From assembly GCF_041051975.1 (NCBI RefSeq), contig NZ_CP163435.1, positions 3,472,001-3,536,000 of the forward strand: a stretch of DNA of 64,000 nucleotides. Direction: 5' to 3'. Under the pieces are notes generated by a model, which searched no databases, had not been told where the DNA came from, and worked only from the letters and a program-made list of their open reading frames with translations. Shown piece after piece: positions 53,214 to 62,824 of this stretch. This DNA comes from Streptomyces sp. R21 (GTDB lineage: Bacteria; Actinomycetota; Actinomycetes; Streptomycetales; Streptomycetaceae). The position numbers and the translations under genes are program-made. Positions within the stretch are counted from its first letter, which is position 1. Every line of letters begins with the position of its first letter.

Positions 53214-54543
53214 GCGCCCTCCAAGTACCGGACAGCCGTGCCGCGTACGACTGTTGCCCGGCCATTGTCTCGTGCGGCTCCCCATCCTCCGAGGTGTGAT
53301 CCCCCTTACCTTTCTCCATCGCCCCGCACAGGCATGCGGGATGCGGCCAGACCGGGCGCGGATGCCAGTCGAATCCGGGCACCGCGGCCTCCCAGCGGGC
53401 CCCCGCGCTCGAGGGCAACGCGCCGTCCAGGAAGGCCAGCGCATGCCCTGCCGCCAGGCCCGCGACGGCGGTCGCCAGCGTGAGGTCGCACGCCGGTACG
53501 TGGCGCGGCCGGCCGGAGCGCCACTGGGCGACGAGCCGTAGCCAGGTGGGATCACGGTCGACGCGGTCCTGTTCCAGGCAGCCCGCGCAGCCCGTGTCGC
53601 CGGGCAGGACCAGAGGGCCGACGACTCCCGTTCCCTCTACGACTCCCGCATAGAGATGGGGTGTCCCCGATGTGATCAGGGACTCGGCGGCGGCCGGATC
53701 AGGGGCGTGGACGGCCAGGTCGTCCCGCGGCGCGAGGATCACCAGCGACCACCCGAATTCCTGCGCCGGTTCATGGGCTGGTTCGTGGGCCGGTTCATCG
53801 GCCGGTCCCAGGGGTGCGGCGTGGACCGGATCGCTATGGGGTGGCGGCACTGGCTCTCGTCCCTCGTCGGAGGATCGTGGCCCGCGTCCGGGGGCCACCT
53901 GCGCCGGTCCGCCCGGGGATTTCCGCGCCCGGCCATGCCGTGGTGGCCGATCAGGTGCCGCCCGCCGCACCGCACGCCGAGCGGCCTCCTCCCGGCGCTC
54001 GCCGACCGAGTCGGCGGGCAGGCCGCCCGGGGCGACATCCCACGGTTCGACGCAGCCGCCGTCCCGCACATCCACCTCGCCCACGCCCGCCCCCGCCAGC
54101 AGCGCGGCCAGGACCACGCCCACCCGGCCCGCGCCCCGTACCTGCACGCGCAGTGAGCGGCGCGCCGCCAGACGCTTCAGGCCGCCGCCAGGCTCGCGGG
54201 CGACCAGGGCGAGTGATGCCAGGTCGGGGCGCAGCCGGTCGAGAACGGCCTTCTTCTTGCGCAGGGTGTCCGCGGCCTGGCCGCCTCCGGTCGCGTCGTC
54301 GAGCAGACCGGACTGGCCCAGCCGCTCGATCAGACCGTCGACATGGCCGTCGGGCAGACCCATCCGGCGGCCCTCGTCCCGCAGGAGCGGCAGCCCGCGG
54401 GTTCCGTCGAGCAGGGCGAGGAAACTGCCCGTCGCCGTGTCCATCGGGCCCAGCACCATCGCGTGCGCGGGCGCCATCCCGAACTGCACGGTGTTGAGAT
54501 CCCGCCAGCCGCGCCGCAGCGCGGGTTTCACCATCGGATGCAT
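53206..54543 (-). CDS. ThiF/E1-like protein (TOMM-type) with disordered insert
   Basis: 445 residues from ATG 54543 (GGGGGTCGG upstream). The N-terminal ~100 residues resemble the winged-helix recognition region seen in ThiF-like partners of azole-forming enzymes (KPALRRGWRDLNTVQFG ... LLDGTRGLPLL). A Rossmann nucleotide motif follows: VRGAGRVGVVLAALLAGAGVGEVDVRD. GCAGCLEQDR and ACLCG provide four Cys for zinc. Residues ~200-265 are a Pro/His-rich insert with EPAH repeats. No precursor peptide or YcaO gene is adjacent. It overlaps the ABC1 kinase gene; no joint function is known. Confidence 0.75.
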   Translation of the reverse strand: MHPMVKPALRRGWRDLNTVQFGMAPAHAMVLGPMDTATGSFLALLDGTRGLPLLRDEGRRMGLPDGHVDGLIERLGQSGLLDDATGGGQAADTLRKKKAVLDRLRPDLASLALVAREPGGGLKRLAARRSLRVQVRGAGRVGVVLAALLAGAGVGEVDVRDGGCVEPWDVAPGGLPADSVGERREEAARRAVRRAAPDRPPRHGRARKSPGGPAQVAPGRGPRSSDEGREPVPPPHSDPVHAAPLGPADEPAHEPAHEPAQEFGWSLVILAPRDDLAVHAPDPAAAESLITSGTPHLYAGVVEGTGVVGPLVLPGDTGCAGCLEQDRVDRDPTWLRLVAQWRSGRPRHVPACDLTLATAVAGLAAGHALAFLDGALPSSAGARWEAAVPGFDWHPRPVWPHPACLCGAMEKGKGDHTSEDGEPHETMAGQQSYAARLSGTWRAHV

Positions 54544-54649
54544 GACCGACCCCCGTCGTACTCAGAGCTTCCCCGTGTGTCGGTGGATGTCAGTCCTGCT
54601 CCGCCGACCGGATGCCAGCATGCCCGGATCGCTCGGTGACTGCCGAAAG

Positions 54650-54658
54650 TTGTCCACA
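54650..54658 (+). promoter_or_regulatory. DnaA box TTGTCCACA between the ThiF-like and metallopeptidase genes
   Basis: Exact TTGTCCACA in the divergent intergenic region, about 107 nt from each start codon. Confidence 0.6.
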
Positions 54659-54749
54659 AGTGATGGCGTTGGTCGTACAAATCAAGCGCACGGGGTGCGG
54701 ATCGGCACCGAACCGTCCCGGGGGCGGGACTTCCCCCATGTGCAGCGGG

Positions 54750-54755
54750 TAACGT
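54750..54755 (+). promoter_or_regulatory. -10 element (TAACGT) for leaderless GTG start at 54762
   Basis: TAACGT ends 6 nt before GTG 54762. Confidence 0.55.
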
Positions 54756-54761
54756 CGGGGC

Positions 54762-55358
54762 GTGCCCGCCGACCCACTGCACCGCGCCGGAAAACCACAG
54801 CGCAGCACGACGAGCCAGCCGCCAAGCGGCTCGGGGGCGAGCCCGATCGAGGTCCGCAGAAGTGCGCGAAGGCGTCGCACTGTCTCCGCGTACCGCGAAG
54901 GCGATCGCACCGTCGTGCTCATCCCCGCCCGTATGTCCGAGGCGGAGGAACAGCGCTGGGTCACCGTCATGCTCGACAAGCTGGCCGCCCAGGAGAGCAA
55001 ACGGCTGCTCGGTGACGCCGAGCTGTCCGAGCGGGCCGAACGCCTGTCGGCCCAGTACTTCGACGGCCGTGCCCGTCCGACGTCCGTGCGCTGGGTGACC
55101 AATCAGAACACGCGCTGGGGCTCGTGCACCCCGTCCGAGGGCAGCATCCGTCTGTCGCACCGGCTGCAAGGCATGCCCGAGTACGTCGTCGACTACGTCC
55201 TCGTCCACGAACTCGCGCATCTGCTCGTCCCGGGACACGGGCCACGCTTCTGGAGGCTTCTGGAGGCGTATCCGCGTACGGAGCGTGCGCGCGGCTACCT
55301 CGAAGGCGTGGTCGCCGCCGACCGGCTGCCCCATCTGCTGGCCGCGCGCGACGAGTAG
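54762..55358 (+). CDS. YgjP-like (M48-type) zinc metallopeptidase
   Basis: 198 residues. TNQNTRWGSCTPSEGSIRLSHRL followed by YVLVHELAHLLVPGHGPRFW is the signature of the YgjP/DUF45 family; HELAH is the zinc-binding helix and GHGPRFW holds the third ligand. The N-terminus is basic and disordered (RRSARRRRT). Role in actinobacteria unknown. Divergent from the ThiF-like gene. Confidence 0.88.
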   Translation: MPADPLHRAGKPQRSTTSQPPSGSGASPIEVRRSARRRRTVSAYREGDRTVVLIPARMSEAEEQRWVTVMLDKLAAQESKRLLGDAELSERAERLSAQYFDGRARPTSVRWVTNQNTRWGSCTPSEGSIRLSHRLQGMPEYVVDYVLVHELAHLLVPGHGPRFWRLLEAYPRTERARGYLEGVVAADRLPHLLAARDE

Positions 55359-55483
55359 GGATGCCCGGGCTCCCGTCGAGGGGCGATTGTGTACCGGGTC
55401 TGTACCGGCTTCGTCCACTCCCAGACTTTGCCGTTAGCCTGACGCGACGCACTCGCATTCCGGATGGGGGACGGTCGTTACGC

Positions 55484-57178
55484 ATGGCCAGGGAATTCCA
55501 ACGCGGCCACAAGGCCAAGATCAGTGACCTCACCGCGGGCACCGATCTGTACGTAGGTGTGCAGATCACGGGCCCGGGGCTGACCTTCGACATCAGTTGC
55601 TTCGGTCTGGACGCCGACGAACGGCTCTCGGACGACCGCTACTTCGTCTTCTTCAACCAGCCGAAGACCCCCGAGGAGTCCGTTCAGCTCCTCGGCACGC
55701 AGTCCGGCGACACGGAGTCCTTCCGGGTCACGCTCGACCGGATCCCGCCGCAGATCCAGAAGCTGTCGTTCACGGCGACGATCGACGGTGCCGGACAGAT
55801 GTCGCAGATCGCCCCGGGATACCTCCGGATCGTCGCGGGCGGCGAGGAAGTGGCCCGCTACTCGTTCAGCGGCGCGGAGTTCTCCACAGAACGTGCCGTG
55901 ATGCTGGGCGACTTCTACCTGAAGGACGTCTGGCGGTTCGCCGCCGTGGGACAGGGCTTTGACGGCGGACTCGACGCGCTGCTGAAGAACTTCGGCGGCG
56001 AGGTCGCCGAGGAGGAGCCCGCCGCGCAGCCGCAGGCCGCTGCCACCCCGTCCTTCGCCCCGCCGGCCCAGGCCACCGCGCCGCCCGCGTTCGGCGCGCC
56101 CGCCCAGGCTCCGGCACCCGCCCCGCGGGGCTTCGCACCGCCGCCGGGAGCGACTCCGCCCCCCGCCCCGGCTCCGGCGCCCGCTCCCTCGGTGCACGCC
56201 GCGCCGACCATCATCGCGCCCCTGACCGGGCCTGGCGCCGGCACCGTGCACCCGCCTGCTCCCGCCCCCGCGCCGTACGGGCAGCCTGTCGGGCAGCCCG
56301 GACCGCCGCCCGGATACGGACAGCCGCCCGCCCAGAGCGCGCCTCCCGGCTACGGGCAGCAGGCGCCGAGTGCGCCCCCCGGCTATGGCCAGCAGGCCCC
56401 GAGTGCGCCTCCCGGCTACGGTCAGCAGCCGCAGTACGGACAGGTCCCGGGGCAGATGCCCGGCCAGGCCGGCGCCCCCGCCCCGTACGGAGCCCCCCAG
56501 GGCGTCCCGCAGGGCGGCGCCGGTGTCACCGCGGCGTTGCAGGCCTTCAAGGAGACGCCCACCGGGCAGCGGTGGACGCAGCAGAACAAGAAGCTGATCC
56601 GCGTCGACCTCGGCATCGGAGGTCAGCCCGCGCTGGCCCGCCAGGGCAGCATGGTGCTCTACCAGGGCAAGGTCGAGTTCAGCTACAAGGGCGCCGGGTT
56701 CGCCGGCCGGCTCGTGGGCAACGCGACCGGCCAGGAGATGCAGCTCATGCGCTGTACGGGCCAGGGCCAGGTGTTCCTCGCCGAGAACTCCACGCATCTG
56801 CACCCCATCGAGCTCCAGGGCGACGCGATCTGCGTCTCCGCCGAGAACGTCCTCGCCTTCGACGAGTCGCTCCAGTACGAGGTGCGCCGCATCGAAGGGC
56901 ACGGCATTCCCGGGGGCGCGCTGTTCACGATGCAGTTCCAGGGCACCGGCACGGTCGTGGTGAAGACGCACGGCGCTCCCGTGGTGCTGCCCGTCACGCC
57001 GACGACGTTCGCCGACTGCCAGGCCGTCGTCGCCTGGTCCGCGGCCTCCCAGGTGATCGTCTCCAGCCAGGTGCGGATGCGGCGCAACGCCTACCCCGGT
57101 GACACCGGAGAGAGCGTGAACCTCCAGTTCCGCGGCGCGCCCGGCAATTTCATCGTCGTCCAGCCGTACGAGATCTGA
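55484..57178 (+). CDS. TerD-AIM24 fusion protein
   Basis: 564 residues. Residues 1-185 form a TerD-type calcium-binding stress domain: GPGLTFDISCFGLDADERLSDDRYFVFFNQP, and LDRIPPQIQKLSFTATIDG. Residues ~186-345 are a Pro/Gln/Gly/Ala-rich linker with repeats of SAPPGYGQQ. Residues ~350-564 form an AIM24 beta-sandwich: GSMVLYQGKVEFSYKG, LMRCTGQGQVFLAEN, and LAFDESLQYEVRRIEG. Start ATG 55484. The next two genes encode further AIM24 domains, so this is a three-gene set. Related Ter proteins act in stress responses, but this fusion's role is unknown. Confidence 0.9.
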   Translation: MAREFQRGHKAKISDLTAGTDLYVGVQITGPGLTFDISCFGLDADERLSDDRYFVFFNQPKTPEESVQLLGTQSGDTESFRVTLDRIPPQIQKLSFTATIDGAGQMSQIAPGYLRIVAGGEEVARYSFSGAEFSTERAVMLGDFYLKDVWRFAAVGQGFDGGLDALLKNFGGEVAEEEPAAQPQAAATPSFAPPAQATAPPAFGAPAQAPAPAPRGFAPPPGATPPPAPAPAPAPSVHAAPTIIAPLTGPGAGTVHPPAPAPAPYGQPVGQPGPPPGYGQPPAQSAPPGYGQQAPSAPPGYGQQAPSAPPGYGQQPQYGQVPGQMPGQAGAPAPYGAPQGVPQGGAGVTAALQAFKETPTGQRWTQQNKKLIRVDLGIGGQPALARQGSMVLYQGKVEFSYKGAGFAGRLVGNATGQEMQLMRCTGQGQVFLAENSTHLHPIELQGDAICVSAENVLAFDESLQYEVRRIEGHGIPGGALFTMQFQGTGTVVVKTHGAPVVLPVTPTTFADCQAVVAWSAASQVIVSSQVRMRRNAYPGDTGESVNLQFRGAPGNFIVVQPYEI

Positions 57179-57189
57179 GGGAGTCCGTC

Positions 57190-57870
57190 ATGAACCAGCC
57201 GCTCGCGGGCTTCGCCCCGGCACCCGTCACCGCCCGCATGGAGAACCACGGCAACCACATGCTGAAGGTCGCCATGCAGACCGGAAACGACCTCCTCGCG
57301 CGCGTGGGCTCGATGGTCGCCTACGAAGGGTTCGTCCAGTACGAGCCCAACCCGCCCGCCGTACGCCAGATCGCGCGGGACTGGATCACCGGTGAGGGAG
57401 CGCCTCTTATGAAGGCGTCCGGCGACGGTCTGCTCTATCTCGCCGACTACGGCGCGAACGTCGTCGTGATCAACCTCAACGGGGACGCGATCTCCGTCAA
57501 CGCCACCAACCTGCTCGCCTTCGACGCGCACCTCCAGTGGGGCGTCGAGCGGGTCAAGGGACTCGCCAAGTTCGCCGGACAGGGCCTGTGGAACACCAAG
57601 ATCTCCGGCCAGGGGTGGGTCGCGCTGACCTCCCGCGGCAAGCCGATCGTGGTCGACTGCGGCGGCGGTGAGGACGAGACGTATGTCGACCCGGACGCGC
57701 TCGTCGCCTGGTCGCCGAACCTCAAGGTCAAGGGCAAGCGCAGCTTCAAGGCGCAGTCACTGATCGGCCGCGGCAGCGGCGAGGCGTATCAGATGGCGTT
57801 CTCCGGGCAGGGCATCGTCGTCGTCCAGCCCAGCGAGGACAGCACCGACCGCCTCCGAGTCCGGGGCTGA
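57190..57870 (+). CDS. AIM24-domain protein, second of three
   Basis: 226 residues, GGGAG upstream, 11 nt after the fusion gene. The AIM24 pattern is complete: LLARVGSMVAYEGFVQYEP, LMKASGDGLLYLADYGANV, ISVNATNLLAFDAHLQWGVERVKG, and FSGQGIVVVQPSE. No signal peptide. AIM24 domains form oligomeric beta rolls; in bacteria they often occur in tandem and associate with TerD-type proteins. Confidence 0.88.
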   Translation: MNQPLAGFAPAPVTARMENHGNHMLKVAMQTGNDLLARVGSMVAYEGFVQYEPNPPAVRQIARDWITGEGAPLMKASGDGLLYLADYGANVVVINLNGDAISVNATNLLAFDAHLQWGVERVKGLAKFAGQGLWNTKISGQGWVALTSRGKPIVVDCGGGEDETYVDPDALVAWSPNLKVKGKRSFKAQSLIGRGSGEAYQMAFSGQGIVVVQPSEDSTDRLRVRG

Positions 57871-57886
57871 GGGGGAGCGACACACC

Positions 57887-58642
57887 ATGCAGAGCCCGCT
57901 TTTCGGCTACAACGACCTCCAGACCCAGGAGCGCTACAGCCTGCAGAACTCGCAGATGCTGCGCATCGTCCTGGAGGGCCACGACGACATCCTCGCCCGC
58001 AAGGGCACGATGGTCGCGTACCAGGGTCTCGTCGAGTTCGACGCCGAGTACCAGAACAACAGCCAGCACCGCGCGCGTGCCCACACGGGTGAGGGCCTGG
58101 ACCTCATGCGCTGCCACGGGCAGGGCACGGTCTACCTCGCCAACCTCGCCCAGCACGTGCACGTGGTCGACGTGGACCAGGACGGACTCACCGTCGACAG
58201 CAGCTATGTGCTGGCGATGGACTCCGGGCTGCACCACGAGGTCATCGCCGTGGACAGCCAGTACGGCATCTCCGGCTCCGGCAAGTACCAGCTCAACATC
58301 ACGGGCCGCGGCAAGGTCGCGCTGATGACCTCCGGGATGCCGCTGATGATGCAGGTGACGCCCGACAAGTACGTCAACTGCGACGCCGACGCGATCGTCG
58401 CCTGGTCGACGAGTCTGCGGGTGCAGATGCAGGCCCAGACGCACTCCTCGGGCGTGTTCCGGCGCCGCGGCAACACCGGTGAGGGCTGGGAGCTCAGCTT
58501 CATGGGCAGCGGCTACGCGCTCGTCCAGCCCAGCGAGCTGCTGCCGCCGCAGAACGCCGTGATCGGCCAGGGCCTGCGCGCCCAGTACGGCGTGGGTCAG
58601 CAGGGCGCGCACGCGCAGAACCAGGGCAACGTCTGGAGCTGA
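57887..58642 (+). CDS. AIM24-domain protein, third of three
   Basis: 251 residues, starting 16 nt after the preceding stop with GGGGGAG upstream. Motifs align with the other two: ILARKGTMVAYQGLVEFD, LMRCHGQGTVYLANLAQHV, LTVDSSYVLAMDSGLHHEV and FMGSGYALVQPSE. A Gln/Gly-rich tail ends the protein. A terminator closes the operon. Confidence 0.88.
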   Translation: MQSPLFGYNDLQTQERYSLQNSQMLRIVLEGHDDILARKGTMVAYQGLVEFDAEYQNNSQHRARAHTGEGLDLMRCHGQGTVYLANLAQHVHVVDVDQDGLTVDSSYVLAMDSGLHHEVIAVDSQYGISGSGKYQLNITGRGKVALMTSGMPLMMQVTPDKYVNCDADAIVAWSTSLRVQMQAQTHSSGVFRRRGNTGEGWELSFMGSGYALVQPSELLPPQNAVIGQGLRAQYGVGQQGAHAQNQGNVWS

Positions 58643-58692
58643 CCGGACCGGACCGGATCCCGGGAACACCCGAGACCGTCCGGGAAGCAAAC

Positions 58693-58726
58693 GTAAGGGG
58701 CGACCGCTATGGCGGTCGCCCCTTAC
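58693..58726. terminator. Bidirectional terminator after the AIM24 operon
   Basis: GTAAGGGGCGACCGC (58693-58707) pairs perfectly with 58712-58726 across TATG, between the AIM24 operon and the convergent NUDIX gene. Confidence 0.9.
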
Positions 58727-58739
58727 ACGTTGCTGGTCC

Positions 58740-59255
58740 TCACAGTCGTGCGCGCGTGGCCTCCACCAGCCGTACGACCGACTCGTCGGCCACGTCCGCC
58801 ACCTCGTCGTACGCGAACCAGCGCAGGTCCAGGGACTCGTCGCTGATCGCCTCCACGGCCCCGGCCGGGGCGAGGGCCGCGTACTGCACGTCGAGGTGCC
58901 AGGCGCACGGTGTGTGATGCCGGTCCAGGCGCACCGGACCGCCGGGCAGCAGGGCCAGCCCGGCGATGCCCGACTCCTCCGTGCCCTCGCGCAGGGCCGC
59001 CGCCTCCAGCGTCCCGTCGACCGGCTCGCAGTGGCCGCCCATCTGGAGCCACATGCGCAGCTTCTTGTGGAGGGTCAGCAGCACGCGCCCGTGCTCCGGG
59101 TCGATCACCAGGGCGCTCGCCGTGATGTGCCCGTCCTGGCATGCCTTCCACATTCCGTCCGCATGCGCCGCCAGATGGTCCAGGTAGGTCTGGCGCAGCT
59201 CCTCCTGGTCCTCGTAGCTCTTCAGTACGAGGACCGCGTCGTCGTGGAGGCTCAC
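58740..59255 (-). CDS. NUDIX hydrolase
   Basis: 171 residues from GTG 59255. NUDIX box: GGHCEPVDGTLEAAALREGTEESGI, with intact REx-TEE. The N-terminal helix region (LRQTYLDHLAAHADGMWKAC) and VIDPEHGRVLLTLHKKLRMWLQMGGH are typical of the ADP-ribose/8-oxo-dGTP-type group; substrate unknown. GTG overlaps the stop of the upstream zinc-protease gene by 4 nt, so they are co-translated. Confidence 0.88.
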   Translation of the reverse strand: MSLHDDAVLVLKSYEDQEELRQTYLDHLAAHADGMWKACQDGHITASALVIDPEHGRVLLTLHKKLRMWLQMGGHCEPVDGTLEAAALREGTEESGIAGLALLPGGPVRLDRHHTPCAWHLDVQYAALAPAGAVEAISDESLDLRWFAYDEVADVADESVVRLVEATRARL

Positions 59256-60694
59256 TCGCTGCCGTCGCCCTTGTCGTCGTCCTTGTCGTCCTTCTTCGGA
59301 GTGTCGTCCTTCGTCAGGTTCGGCTTCTCGCCGGAGCCGCCCGCGGCCTCGCCGAGCATCTTGTCGATCTCGGAGAAATCCAGCTGCTCGCGGTGCACGA
59401 AGCCGTCCGGATCGTCCAGGTCGGACGCGGTGGGCAGCATGTCCGGGTGGGCCCACAGACCGTCGCGGCCGTCGACACCGCGCGCGTCCGTGAGCGAGGC
59501 CCACAGCCGCGAGGCGTCCCGCAGCCGGCGCGGGCGCAGCTCCAGGCCGATCAGCGTGGCGAACGTCTGCTCGGCCGGACCACCCGTGGCGCGCCGGCGG
59601 CGCAGCGTCTCGCGCAGCGCGTCCGCGGACGACAGACGCGGCTTGGCGGCGGCGTGCACCACCGCGTCCACCCAGCCCTCGACGAGGGCGAGAGCCGTCT
59701 CCAGTCGGGCCAGGGCGGCTTTCTGCTCGGGCGTGTCCTCCGGCTGGAACATGCCCTGCTGGAGGGCGTCCTGCAACTGCTCCGGGTTGGACGGGTCGAG
59801 CTGGCCGACCACGTCCTCCAGCTTGGCCGTGTCGACCTTGATCCCGCGCGCGTAGCCCTCGACCGCACCGAACAGGTGCGAGCGCAGCCACGGCACGTGC
59901 GCGAAGAGACGCTGGTGGGCGGCCTCGCGCAGAGCGAGATACAGCCGCACCTCCTCCTGGGGGACGCTCAGGTCCTTGCCGAACGACTCGACGTTCAGCG
60001 GCAGCAGAGCCGCCTTGCCGGCCGGGCCGAGCGGCAGGCCGATGTCGGACGAGCCGACGACCTCGCCCGCGAGCACGCCCACGGCCTGCCCGATCTGCGT
60101 GCCGAACATGGCACCGCCCATCGAGCGCATCATGCCGATCAGCGGGCCCGCCATGGCCTGCATCTCCTCCGGCAGGACGTCGCCCATGGCCGCGCCGACA
60201 CGCTCGGCGACCGGGTCCACGAGCTCCTTCCACACCGGCAGGGTCGCCTCGACCCACTCCGCGCGGCTCCAGGCCACGGCGGAACCGGCACCGGACGGCA
60301 GTGACGTCGCGTCGTCCAGCCACAGGTCGGCCAGGCGGACGGCTTCCTCGACCGCGGAACGCTCGGCGGGGCCGACGCTCGCGTCCTTGGTGCCGTCAGG
60401 GGTGCCCTGGGCGACCGTCTGGCGGGCGATCTGCTTGGCCATGTCCCAGTTCACCGGGCCGCCCTCGTACGAGAGCATCTGGCCCAGCTGCTGGAACGCG
60501 GCGCCCAGGTCGTTGGGGTTCATGGAACCGAACATTGCTGCGAGCGGATTGTCGGCTCCGGGGCCGCCGGCTCCGGGCAGCCCGAAGCCGAACGGTCCCT
60601 GACCACCACCGCCCTGCTGGTCCTTCTTCTTGCCCTCGTCGCCGTTCTCCGGCTCCTCCGGCGGAAGGCCGAATCCGAATGGGGTGTCACTCAC
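59252..60694 (-). CDS. Zinicin-type zinc-dependent metalloprotease family protein
   Basis: 480 residues from GTG 60694 (GAGGA 6 nt upstream). The N-terminus repeats FGFGLP motifs; FGSMNPNDLGAAFQQLGQMLSYEGGPVNWDMA and the central REAAHQRLFAHVPWLRSHL, EGWVDAVVHAA match the zinc-dependent metalloprotease/hydrolase family (sometimes labelled F420-associated) found at Rv3195 in mycobacteria. The HExxH-like segment is EAAHQRLF, i.e. shifted, so catalytic activity is unproven. The C-terminus is charged (KKDDKDDDKGDGS). Confidence 0.85.
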   Translation of the reverse strand: MSDTPFGFGLPPEEPENGDEGKKKDQQGGGGQGPFGFGLPGAGGPGADNPLAAMFGSMNPNDLGAAFQQLGQMLSYEGGPVNWDMAKQIARQTVAQGTPDGTKDASVGPAERSAVEEAVRLADLWLDDATSLPSGAGSAVAWSRAEWVEATLPVWKELVDPVAERVGAAMGDVLPEEMQAMAGPLIGMMRSMGGAMFGTQIGQAVGVLAGEVVGSSDIGLPLGPAGKAALLPLNVESFGKDLSVPQEEVRLYLALREAAHQRLFAHVPWLRSHLFGAVEGYARGIKVDTAKLEDVVGQLDPSNPEQLQDALQQGMFQPEDTPEQKAALARLETALALVEGWVDAVVHAAAKPRLSSADALRETLRRRRATGGPAEQTFATLIGLELRPRRLRDASRLWASLTDARGVDGRDGLWAHPDMLPTASDLDDPDGFVHREQLDFSEIDKMLGEAAGGSGEKPNLTKDDTPKKDDKDDDKGDGSE

Positions 60695-60887
60695 GGGATT
60701 CCTCGGCTGGTAAGGCCGCCGGTTCGTTCCGACGGCGGCTGCCCGACAACACCACCCAGCGTAGACACCGCGGCGCCCGTTCGGGCCTCGGTGCCCCGCC
60801 GACTCCTGGCCTGCGGCAGGATGGATGTCACCTGGTACGTACGCGTCACGCGCGTCCGTTACTGAAGACAACCGCTGGAGACGCCCG

Positions 60888-62000
60888 GTGAGTTCCCCAG
60901 ATCCACAGGTTCGCGCAGCGCGAAACCTCGCAACCAGCCCCGCCGTGCGCGGGCCCGTCGTCGCGGTCACCGGCGCCGCGTCCGGCGTGGGAGCGCTCCT
61001 CACCGAGCGGCTCGCCGCCAGTGAGGACATCAAGCAGGTCATCGCCATCGACGAGCGGCGCGGCGAGTGCGCGGGCGCCCAGTGGCACATCCTGGACGTC
61101 CGCGACCCGGCGATCGCCGAGAAACTCCGCGGGGCGGACGTCGTGGTGCACCTCGCGCTCGACCTCGATCTCGAGACCGACGCGGCCGCCCGGACGGCGT
61201 ACAACGTCCGAGGGACGCAGACCGTGCTCACGGCCGCCGCCGCGGCCGGTGTCCACCGTGTCGTCCTGTGCACGTCCGCGATGGTCTACGGAGCGCTGCC
61301 GGACAACGAACTGCCCCTCTCCGAGGATGCCGAACTGCGGGCCACCGCCGAGGCCACGGGCGTGGGCGACCTCCTGGAGATCGAGCGGCTCGCCCGGCGG
61401 GCGCCGCGCGCCCACCCGGGGCTCAATGTCACCGTCGTACGGCCCGGCGTGCTCGTCGGCGGCACCGACACGGCTCTGACCAGGTACTTCGAGTCGCCCC
61501 GGCTGCTCGTGGTCGCCGGGTCGCGGCCCGCCTGGCAGTTCTGCCATGTCGAGGACCTGACCAGCGCCCTGGAGTACGCCGTCCTGGAGAAGGTCGACGG
61601 GGAACTCGCCGTCGGCTGCGACGGGTGGCTGGAGCAGGAGGAGGTCGAGGAGCTCAGCGGGATCCGCCGGATGGAGCTGCCGTCGGCGGTGGCCCTCGGG
61701 GCGGCCGCCCGGCTGCACCGGATCGGGCTCACCCCGTCCCCGGCCGGGGACCTCGCCTACACGATGTACCCCTGGGTGGTCAGCGGGAGCCGGCTCCATG
61801 ACGCCGGGTGGCGTCCGCAGTGGACCAACGAGGAGGTCCTCGCGGAGCTGCTGGAGGAGGTCGCCGGGCGGCACACCGTGGCCGGGCGGCGGCTGGGGCG
61901 CAAGGACGCGACGGCGGCGGGGGCCGCGGGAGCGACGGTCGCGCTGCTCGGTACGGCCGCGGTGGTCCGCCGGGTACGGAAGGCCCGACGGCGGATCTGA
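60888..62000 (+). CDS. NAD-dependent epimerase/dehydratase-family protein
   Basis: 370 residues from GTG 60888 (GGAG 7 nt before). Rossmann motif VTGAASGVGALLTERL near residue 26. VVLCTSAMVYGALPDN lies where the catalytic Ser/Tyr of extended SDR proteins is, but the expected YxxxK is not evident. VVRPGVLVGG and FCHVEDL complete the fold. C-terminal residues ~345-370 form a hydrophobic then basic tail (GATVALLGTAAVVRRVRKARRR), so it may sit at the membrane. Substrate unknown. Confidence 0.85.
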   Translation: MSSPDPQVRAARNLATSPAVRGPVVAVTGAASGVGALLTERLAASEDIKQVIAIDERRGECAGAQWHILDVRDPAIAEKLRGADVVVHLALDLDLETDAAARTAYNVRGTQTVLTAAAAAGVHRVVLCTSAMVYGALPDNELPLSEDAELRATAEATGVGDLLEIERLARRAPRAHPGLNVTVVRPGVLVGGTDTALTRYFESPRLLVVAGSRPAWQFCHVEDLTSALEYAVLEKVDGELAVGCDGWLEQEEVEELSGIRRMELPSAVALGAAARLHRIGLTPSPAGDLAYTMYPWVVSGSRLHDAGWRPQWTNEEVLAELLEEVAGRHTVAGRRLGRKDATAAGAAGATVALLGTAAVVRRVRKARRRI

Positions 62001-62050
62001 GGTGGTCCCCTCCGGCGGGGGGAGCCGTGTGCCCTTGGTCGGCGTCGGGG

Positions 62051-62152
62051 GTTTTCGCCCCCTCCGCCCCTACCCGTCCTGTACCTGGGGGCTCTGCCTC
62101 CAGACCCCCGTTCGCCCGAAGGGCTCGTCCTCAAACGCCGGACGGGCTGAAA
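62051..62152. repeat. Common streptomycete intergenic repeat
   Basis: The stretch with TTTTCGCCCCCTCCGCCCCT, GGGGGCTCTGCCTCCAGACC and CTCCTCAAACGCCGGACGGG-like sequence is one I have seen repeatedly, in slightly different versions, between genes in many Streptomyces genomes. It contains a small stem (GGGGGCTCTGCCTCC) and lies between the epimerase and moaE genes. Confidence 0.6.
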
Positions 62153-62244
62153 AGCCTCCCTGTAGGACGCTCCAAACGGCCACGCGCGCGTGCCGGGTGA
62201 AAGGTCAGTTCCTCGGTGTCCGTGGTGTGGGGCACGATGGGGGT

Positions 62245-62706
<462 letters not shown>

Positions 62707-62824
62707 CCCTGCCGGTGCCGGTCGTCCGGTTGCGTAACCGCCCCCCTGGCGTGAGCGTTAACGGAGCAGATGGTTAATCTGCTGATCAGTCAGTTGCGGT
62801 CGCTCATGGGGTTGGGAGGTCGGT

